Positions 4,977 through 9,279 of a DNA stretch of 9,279 nt are shown piece by piece. Within the stretch, counting starts at the first letter, position 1, and each line of letters starts with the position of its first letter. The stretch comes from Nocardioidaceae bacterium. GTDB taxonomy: Bacteria > Actinomycetota > Actinomycetes > Propionibacteriales > Nocardioidaceae. Made by a program: the position numbers and the translations under genes. The stretch lies in NCBI GenBank assembly GCA_025966335.1, contig JAICRS010000112.1:1-9279 (forward strand), in the 5' to 3' direction. The notes under the pieces were generated by a model that did no database searches, was not told the DNA's origin, and worked only from the letters and a program-made list of their open reading frames with translations.

Positions 4977-6269
4977 GTGGCACTTCAGACCTCTCCCGAG
5001 TCGCCGGCACCCGTCCGCCAGATCGCCAATGCGATCTCCGGCTGGATCGACCGGCTGGGCCCGGTGTGGGTCGAGGGGCAGATCGCCCAGCTCAGTCGGC
5101 GCCAGGGGATGAACACCGTGTTCATGACCCTGCGCGACACCGTCGCCGACATCTCGGTCACCGTCACCTGCTCCCGGCAGGTGTTCGACTCGCTGAACCC
5201 GCCGGTGGTCGAGGGTGCCAGCGTCGTGGTGCACGCCAAGCCGTCTTTCTACGCCAACCGCGGCACGCTCAGCCTCTACGCCACCGACATCCGGATGGTG
5301 GGCCTCGGCGAGCTGCTCGCCCGTCTCGAGCGTCGCCGCCAGCTGCTCGCCGCCGAGGGGCTGTTCGCCCGCGAGCTCAAGCGGCGGCTGCCGTTCCTCC
5401 CGCAGACGATCGGGTTGATCACCGGCCGCGAGTCGGCTGCCGAGCGCGACGTGCTCGAGAACGCCCGGCGGCGCTGGCCGGCAGTGCAGTTCCGGGTCCT
5501 CAACACCGCCGTGCAGGGGCCGAACGCCGCCCGCGAGGTGATGGACGCACTCGCCGCCCTGGACCGGGACGAAAACGTCGACGTGATCGTGATCGCCCGC
5601 GGCGGCGGCGCGGTCGAGGACCTGCTGCCGTTCTCCGACGAGGGCCTGATCCGCGCGGTCCACCAGGCGCGTACGCCGGTCGTCAGCGCGATCGGCCACG
5701 AGCCCGACACCCCGCTGCTCGACCTGGTCGCCGACGTGCGAGCCTCCACACCCACCGATGCCGCGAAGCTGGTGGTGCCCGACGTCGCCGAGGAGCTCGA
5801 CCGGGTCACCGGCCTGCGCGACCGAGGCCGCCGGGTGATGACCGGGTGGCTCGCCCAGCAGCTGCACCAGCTGGAGGCGATCCGGGCCCGACCCAGCCTG
5901 GCCGATCCCGGCAGCGGCCTCGACGCCCGCGCCGGGGAGGTCGACGAGCTGCGTGCCCGCGCCCGTCGCTGTTTCCACCACCAGCTCGACCGGGCCCACA
6001 ACGACCTGACCCACCAGCTCGCCCGGGTCCGCGGCCTGTCCCCGCTGGCCACGCTCGAGCGCGGCTACGCGGTGCTCCAGGACAACGACGGGCACGTGGT
6101 CACCAGCACCGGACAGGTCATACCCGAGCAGGAGTTGCAGGTGCGGGTCAGCGACGGTCGCATCCATGTGGTCGTGAACAAGACGGACACCGACTTGTCA
6201 GGCGCTGCGCGCGCCAGAGCGGACGCAGCGCCTGACAACTCAGGAAGAGACGAAGGGGAAGAGCAGTGA
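4977..6269 (+). CDS. xseA: exodeoxyribonuclease VII large subunit
   Basis: Catalytic subunit of exonuclease VII, which degrades single-stranded DNA from both ends to acid-soluble oligonucleotides and works with XseB in the cytoplasm. Seen in order: an N-terminal OB-fold DNA-binding domain (about residues 10-110, with VWVEGQIAQLSRR), the exonuclease domain with ITGRESAAERD (from 148), ARGGGAVEDLLPFSDE (glycines from 209) and IGHEPDTPLLDLVADVRASTPTDAA (H241), then a helical coiled-coil region and the family end motif LERGYAVLQ. The GTG start gives 430 residues and sits 7 bases after a TAGGGT -10 box. The last 25 or so residues (from LSGAARARADAAP) are low in complexity and encoded partly by a 15-bp perfect inverted repeat. 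Its TGA overlaps the xseB GTG start by four bases (GTGA), typical of translational coupling. Confidence 0.97.
   Translation: MALQTSPESPAPVRQIANAISGWIDRLGPVWVEGQIAQLSRRQGMNTVFMTLRDTVADISVTVTCSRQVFDSLNPPVVEGASVVVHAKPSFYANRGTLSLYATDIRMVGLGELLARLERRRQLLAAEGLFARELKRRLPFLPQTIGLITGRESAAERDVLENARRRWPAVQFRVLNTAVQGPNAAREVMDALAALDRDENVDVIVIARGGGAVEDLLPFSDEGLIRAVHQARTPVVSAIGHEPDTPLLDLVADVRASTPTDAAKLVVPDVAEELDRVTGLRDRGRRVMTGWLAQQLHQLEAIRARPSLADPGSGLDARAGEVDELRARARRCFHHQLDRAHNDLTHQLARVRGLSPLATLERGYAVLQDNDGHVVTSTGQVIPEQELQVRVSDGRIHVVVNKTDTDLSGAARARADAAPDNSGRDEGEEQ
6195..6238. repeat. 15-bp perfect inverted repeat inside the xseA 3' end
   Basis: TTGTCAGGCGCTGCG (6195-6209) and CGCAGCGCCTGACAA (6224-6238) are perfect reverse complements around a 14-base loop (which adds CGC/GCG, 6210-6212 with 6219-6221). 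It lies in the xseA coding sequence, encoding part of its variable tail, and ends 27 bases before the xseB start. There is no T-tract, so it is unlikely to be a simple terminator. It may be a REP-like palindrome captured in the gene, or a hairpin affecting xseB translation or mRNA stability. Confidence 0.85.
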
Positions 6270-6511
6270 CCGATCGGCACCAGTCCGATGACATCCAGCC
6301 GGGCGACCAGGACCTCAGCTACGAGGAGGCCCGCGAGGAGCTGATCGACGTCGTCCGGCGGCTGGAGACGGGTGGAACCAGCCTCGAGGACTCCCTCGCC
6401 CTGTGGGAGCGTGGCGAGAAGCTCGCCCAGGTCTGCCAGAGCTGGCTCGACGGGGCCAAGAAACGACTGGATGCCGCGATCGCAGCCGGCGCGAGCGACG
6501 CGGACCGATAG
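6266..6511 (+). CDS. xseB: exodeoxyribonuclease VII small subunit
   Basis: Small helical subunit that binds in several copies to the XseA coiled coil to form active exonuclease VII. Seen: the 81-residue protein carries the family pattern LSYEEAREELIDVVRRLETGGTSLEDSLALWERGEKLAQVCQSWLDGAKKRL, a two-helix hairpin, followed by a short variable tail. The start is the GTG at 6266 that overlaps the xseA TGA (GTGA), with an AAGGGG Shine-Dalgarno at 6253-6258, 7 bases upstream. Overlap and subunit pairing point to coupled translation from the xseA mRNA. The charged N-terminal stretch of about 15 residues before LSYEEA is not part of the conserved core. Confidence 0.95.
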   Translation: MTDRHQSDDIQPGDQDLSYEEAREELIDVVRRLETGGTSLEDSLALWERGEKLAQVCQSWLDGAKKRLDAAIAAGASDADR

Positions 6512-6564
6512 CTCGACCTGAAGTGGGTACGCCCGAGTGGACACCCGCAACGAAGGGAGCACCC

Positions 6565-6762
6565 ATGCAGATCGACAAGAGCCAGATCATCGACCTCCTG
6601 AAGTCCCGCGGCGAGGACGCGAAGGCCGACCAGGCCAGCCAGGAATTGCCGCAACAGGTCGACACCGACAAGGACGCCGGGCTGCTGGACAAGCTCGGGA
6701 TCAACGTCCAGGACCTGCTCGGCGGAGCCGGTGGCGACATCACCGGCAAGCTCGGCCTCTGA
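6565..6762 (+). CDS. small conserved-looking protein of unknown function (65 aa)
   Basis: I do not recognise a characterised family. The 65-residue product is soluble-looking and acidic: an N-terminal helix-like MQIDKSQIIDLLKSRG, a middle rich in D, K, A and Q (EDAKADQASQELPQQVDTDKDAGLL), then a glycine-rich end (LGINVQDLLGGAGGDITGKLGL). It has no cysteine, no transmembrane segment and no signal peptide. Evidence that it is real: a strong Shine-Dalgarno GAAGGGAG (6552-6559) 5 bases before the ATG, high GC at third positions, and a dense codon pattern up to the stop. It follows xseB after 53 bases and could be the third gene of that transcript, or be expressed from a GGGTAC-containing element at 6525-6530. 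I have an impression that similar small proteins exist in other actinobacteria, but cannot confirm it here. Confidence 0.75.
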   Translation: MQIDKSQIIDLLKSRGEDAKADQASQELPQQVDTDKDAGLLDKLGINVQDLLGGAGGDITGKLGL

Positions 6763-6810
6763 CCGAACCCCCGCGCGGTCTGCCCACATGGCTGTCCCGC
6801 GCCTCAGAGG
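6756..6810 (+). terminator. possible U-less terminator or 3'-end hairpin
   Basis: CCTCTGA (6756-6762), which includes the stop codon of the 65-aa gene, pairs with TCAGAGG (6804-6810); inside it GCGCGG (6773-6778) pairs with CCGCGC (6797-6802), with a 10/1 asymmetric internal loop and a loop holding GCC/GGC. No T-run follows. Its position between convergent genes suits a 3' end, but the pairing is imperfect. Confidence 0.35.
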
Positions 6811-6912
6811 AGAGCCGTTCGGGACCGACCGGAGGCGAACCATCACGCAGCTGTAGAGCACATTCAGTGCCACGTGGCTGAGAAGTTCTGCACGCGCTGA
6901 AGGACCGCCCGG

Positions 6913-7437
6913 TCAGCGCAGCGACTCGATGTAGTCCACGAGCACGTCCTGCTCCGCGGTGCCGACCACCAGCGTGGTGACCTCGCCCTGCGTGCGGACG
7001 AGGGCGATGTCACCGCCGGGGTCGGTCCACTTCTGCCAGCGAGCACCGTCGATGGTGACGGCCCCCGCACGAGCCGGGGACGGGTCGACGTACGTCTCCA
7101 GCATCGACCGCACCGAGCGGGTCGACTGTTCGATGCCGACATACCTGCCGCGGTCGGTGAGCACCCCGAGGTGCCAGTCCCCCGGATCCGGTGTGAACCC
7201 GGCGGTCGTGGCCTTCCAGCCTGCCGGCAGGGACTCCGGCGCGAGGATGTCGAAGTCGGCCTGCTCGCTGGCGAAGTCGACGGTCCGCTGGTAGTCGATC
7301 GCCCGCACCGGACTCTCCGGCTCGGCGCGATTGAGGTCGCGCAGCAGCACGAACCCGACCACGACCGCGAGCAGGATCACCATCGCACCGATCATTCCCG
7401 GCGCGGATCGCTGGTACCGGCCTGGCTGTTCACTCAC
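6913..7437 (-). CDS. membrane-anchored DUF4245-like protein
   Basis: Protein of 174 residues of unknown function. Seen: a short cytoplasmic N-terminus (MSEQPGRYQRSAPG), one transmembrane helix at about residues 14-33 (MIGAMVILLAVVVGFVLL), and an extracytoplasmic domain with segments such as ILAPESLPAGWKATTAGFTPD, GDWHLGVLTDRGRYVGIEQS and TLVVGTAEQDVLVDYIESL. There is no lipobox cysteine, so it is a signal-anchored protein, not a lipoprotein. This layout and these segments match the actinobacterial DUF4245 family, which I recall as a neighbour of the xseA-xseB genes; family name fairly sure, role unknown. The GTG at 7437 is chosen because an AGAGGA Shine-Dalgarno (7445-7450) lies 7 bases upstream and it puts the anchor at the N-terminus. 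It is convergent with the 65-aa gene and divergent from the phosphoketolase gene. Confidence 0.85.
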   Translation of the reverse strand: MSEQPGRYQRSAPGMIGAMVILLAVVVGFVLLRDLNRAEPESPVRAIDYQRTVDFASEQADFDILAPESLPAGWKATTAGFTPDPGDWHLGVLTDRGRYVGIEQSTRSVRSMLETYVDPSPARAGAVTIDGARWQKWTDPGGDIALVRTQGEVTTLVVGTAEQDVLVDYIESLR

Positions 7438-7458
7438 CCCGCCATCCTCTCGTTCCTC

Positions 7459-7486
7459 GCATGCCGGCCACGGGAGGGGGTACGCA
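7459..7486 (+). promoter_or_regulatory. weak candidate promoter for phosphoketolase
   Basis: The 55-base gap before xfp contains GCAT (7459-7462), 15 bases, then GGGTAC (7478-7483), which fits the Streptomyces sigma-B consensus GNNT-N14-16-GGGTAC/T; a TACGCA (7481-7486) 6 bases before the ATG is a near-match to a leaderless TANNNT box. The GNNT part is very degenerate. A G-rich run (7472-7480) lies 12 bases from the ATG, rather far for a Shine-Dalgarno. Inference only. Confidence 0.3.
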
Positions 7487-7492
7487 GGCCTC

Positions 7493-9279
7493 ATGCGAAC
7501 TGTCGAAGACCGCCCGCTCTCGTCCGATGAGCTCGCGCAGGCCGATGCGCACTGGCGCGCCGCCAACTACCTGGCGGTCGGTCAGATCTACCTCCTCGAC
7601 AACCCGCTGCTGCGCGACCCGCTCGAGCCGGAGCACATCAAGCCGCGGCTGCTCGGGCACTGGGGTACGACCCCGGGGCTGAACCTGGTCTACACCCACT
7701 GCAACCGGGTGATCCGGCAGCACGACCTGGACATGATCTACGTGACCGGCCCCGGCCACGGCGGACCCGCGCTGGTCGCGCAGACCTGGCTCGAGGGGTC
7801 GTGGACCGACACCTACCCGGGCACCACGAGGGACGCCTCCGGGATGCAGCGGCTGTTCAAGCAGTTCAGCTTCCCCGGTGGGATCCCCAGCCACGTGGCG
7901 CCCGAGGTGCCGGGGTCCATCCACGAGGGTGGGGAGCTCGGCTACTCGCTCTCGCACGCCTTCGGCGCCGCCTTCGACAACCCGGACCTGATCGTCACCA
8001 CGGTCGTCGGCGACGGCGAGGCGGAGACCGGCGCGCTGGCCACGTCGTGGAGCGGTTGCCGGTTCGTCAACCCGGTCACCGACGGCGCGGTGCTCCCGGT
8101 CCTGCACCTGAACGGCTACAAGATCGCGAACCCGACCCTGCTCGCGAGGATCCCGGAGGACGACCTCGACTCGATGCTGCGCGGCTACGGCTGGGAACCG
8201 CTGCTGGTCTCCGGTGACGACCCGCAGGCCGTGCACCAGCAGCTGGCCGCGGCAATCGACACCTGCGTGGCGCGGATCCAGGAGATCCAGTCCGCGGCCC
8301 GTGGTGGCACCGGCGCGGCCGACGGAACCGTGCGGTGGCCGATGATCGTGATGCGCACGCCCAAGGGCTGGACCGGGCCCGAAGAGGTGGACGGACTGCC
8401 GGTCGAGGGCACCTGGCGCTCTCACCAGGTGCCGCTGTCCAAGGTCCGCGACAATCCCGAGCACCGCCGTCAGCTCGAGGAGTGGCTGCGTTCCTACCGG
8501 CCCGAGGAGCTCTTCGACGACGACGGCACCCCGGTCGCGGCGGTCCTGGAGTGGGCACCCGTCGGGCAACGGCGGATGGGCTCCAACCCGCACACCAACG
8601 GAGGTCTGGTCACCCGGCCGCTGGTGCTCCCGGACCCGCGTGACTACGCCGTCGAGGTCAAGGACCACGGCGCCGAGAACCACGAGGCCACCCGGGCCGC
8701 AGGCGTCTACCTGCGTGACGTGATCAAGGCGAACCCCACGAACATCCGGCTGTTCGGCCCCGACGAGGTCGAGTCGAACCGGCTCGGTGCCGTCTACGAC
8801 GTGACCGGCAAGGTCTGGACGCTGCCGCAGTACCCGACCGACACCCATCTCACCCCCGACGGTCGGGTGATGGAGATCCTGTCCGAGCACACCTGCCAGG
8901 GCTGGCTCGAGGGCTACAACCTCACCGGCCGGCACGGGCTGTTCACCTCCTACGAGGCGTTCATCCACATCGTCGACTCGATGTTCAACCAGCACGCGAA
9001 GTGGCTCAAGACGACCCGGGAGCTGGAGTGGCGGCGCCCGGTGCCGTCGCTGAACTACTTGTTGAGCTCCCACGTGTGGCGCCAGGACCACAACGGGTTC
9101 AGCCACCAGGACCCCGGCTTCATCGACCACGTGGTCAACAAGAAGGCCGAGGTGATCCGGGTGTACCTGCCGCCGGACACCAACACCCTGCTGTGGACCG
9201 TCGACCACTGCCTGAAGAGCAGGAACTACGTGAACGTCATCGTGGCCGGCAAGCAGCCCCAGCCGTCCTGGCTGAATGC
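7493..9279 (+). CDS. xfp: phosphoketolase (xylulose-5-P/fructose-6-P), 3' end cut by window
   Basis: Thiamine-diphosphate enzyme that splits xylulose 5-phosphate (and often fructose 6-phosphate) with phosphate to acetyl-phosphate plus glyceraldehyde 3-phosphate (or erythrose 4-phosphate); cytosolic. The reading frame is open from ATG 7493 to the window end: 595 codons of a family usually near 800 residues, so the C-terminal XFP_C domain lies outside. Seen: HWGTTPGLN (H56), GPGHGGPALVAQ (88-92), IHEGGELGYSLSHAFGAAFDNP, the ThDP/metal motif GDGEAETG (from 173) to N207 in LHLNGYKIANP, TPKGWTGP, NHEATRAAG, FTSYEAF and QDHNGFSHQDPG (from 531). All recognisable active-site blocks are intact. The start is fixed by the family N-terminus followed by ADAHWRAANYLAVGQIYL. 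Sequence alone does not separate Xpk from dual-specificity Xfp. Confidence 0.96.
   Translation, partial: MRTVEDRPLSSDELAQADAHWRAANYLAVGQIYLLDNPLLRDPLEPEHIKPRLLGHWGTTPGLNLVYTHCNRVIRQHDLDMIYVTGPGHGGPALVAQTWLEGSWTDTYPGTTRDASGMQRLFKQFSFPGGIPSHVAPEVPGSIHEGGELGYSLSHAFGAAFDNPDLIVTTVVGDGEAETGALATSWSGCRFVNPVTDGAVLPVLHLNGYKIANPTLLARIPEDDLDSMLRGYGWEPLLVSGDDPQAVHQQLAAAIDTCVARIQEIQSAARGGTGAADGTVRWPMIVMRTPKGWTGPEEVDGLPVEGTWRSHQVPLSKVRDNPEHRRQLEEWLRSYRPEELFDDDGTPVAAVLEWAPVGQRRMGSNPHTNGGLVTRPLVLPDPRDYAVEVKDHGAENHEATRAAGVYLRDVIKANPTNIRLFGPDEVESNRLGAVYDVTGKVWTLPQYPTDTHLTPDGRVMEILSEHTCQGWLEGYNLTGRHGLFTSYEAFIHIVDSMFNQHAKWLKTTRELEWRRPVPSLNYLLSSHVWRQDHNGFSHQDPGFIDHVVNKKAEVIRVYLPPDTNTLLWTVDHCLKSRNYVNVIVAGKQPQPSWLN

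Noticed and set aside
4006..5112. Plus-strand open frame of 368 codons opposite ispH
   Set aside because: Antisense shadow: low-complexity H/R/L/V/D-rich product, and it crosses the ispH/xseA promoter region into xseA in the wrong frame.
4935..6167. Minus-strand open frame of 410 codons opposite xseA
   Set aside because: Antisense shadow in GC-rich sequence; repetitive Gly/Val/Glu/His composition and no motif.
7430..9208. Long open frame (592 codons) on the minus strand opposite phosphoketolase
   Set aside because: Its composition is the V/G/R/H/L/D-rich pattern of an antisense shadow in high-GC DNA, with no domain recognised. The plus strand encodes an intact, fully recognisable phosphoketolase.
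1..9279. Defence or mobile system suggested by three nuclease-related genes (xth, rmuC, xseAB)
   Set aside because: All are core chromosomal repair genes with normal motifs and host-like composition, and no integrase, transposase, toxin or effector is present.

Overview
The window reads as ordinary chromosomal DNA from a high-GC Gram-positive bacterium, most likely an actinobacterium in or near the Nocardioidaceae/Propionibacteriales. This is inferred from the very high GC at third codon positions, frequent GTG starts, several genes whose -10 box (TANNNT) sits 6 to 8 bases before the start codon (leaderless transcripts), and two actinobacterial families of unknown function (DUF6542-like and DUF4245-like). 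No 16S or other marker is present, so the genus is not fixed.

Layout. Left (1-3801): ychF (minus) diverges from xth, encoding exonuclease III (plus), followed by rmuC and a four-helix membrane protein of the DUF6542 type. Middle (3802-6762): a strong intrinsic terminator and a 20-bp tandem repeat separate the membrane gene from ispH (minus). ispH diverges from xseA-xseB, the two subunits of exonuclease VII, followed by a 65-residue conserved-looking small protein. Right (6763-9279): a DUF4245-type membrane-anchored protein (minus) diverges from a phosphoketolase gene (xfp), which runs off the window after 595 codons.

How the genes relate. Three nuclease or DNA-processing functions lie close together: exonuclease III (AP-site repair), RmuC (limits DNA rearrangement) and exonuclease VII (single-strand exonuclease). 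They sit among housekeeping genes: YchF (ribosome-associated ATPase/GTPase), IspH (last step of the MEP isoprenoid pathway) and phosphoketolase (acetyl-phosphate from sugar phosphates). The block from DUF6542 through ispH, xseA, xseB and DUF4245 resembles an order I recall as common in actinobacteria. Phosphoketolase after DUF4245 may be a lineage-specific arrangement.

I found no mobile element, CRISPR array, phage, toxin-antitoxin or defence system, tRNA or rRNA, and no convincing new multi-gene system. The points worth a second look are small: mirrored promoter/start cassettes at ychF/xth; interlocked divergent leaderless promoters at ispH/xseA; three strong unexplained hairpins (1991-2050, 6195-6238 inside the xseA tail, 6756-6810 across a stop codon); the terminator with an adjoining 20-bp tandem repeat; an altered nucleotide-specificity motif in YchF; and the uncharacterised 65-residue protein. 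No stretch over 300 bases lacks a gene.
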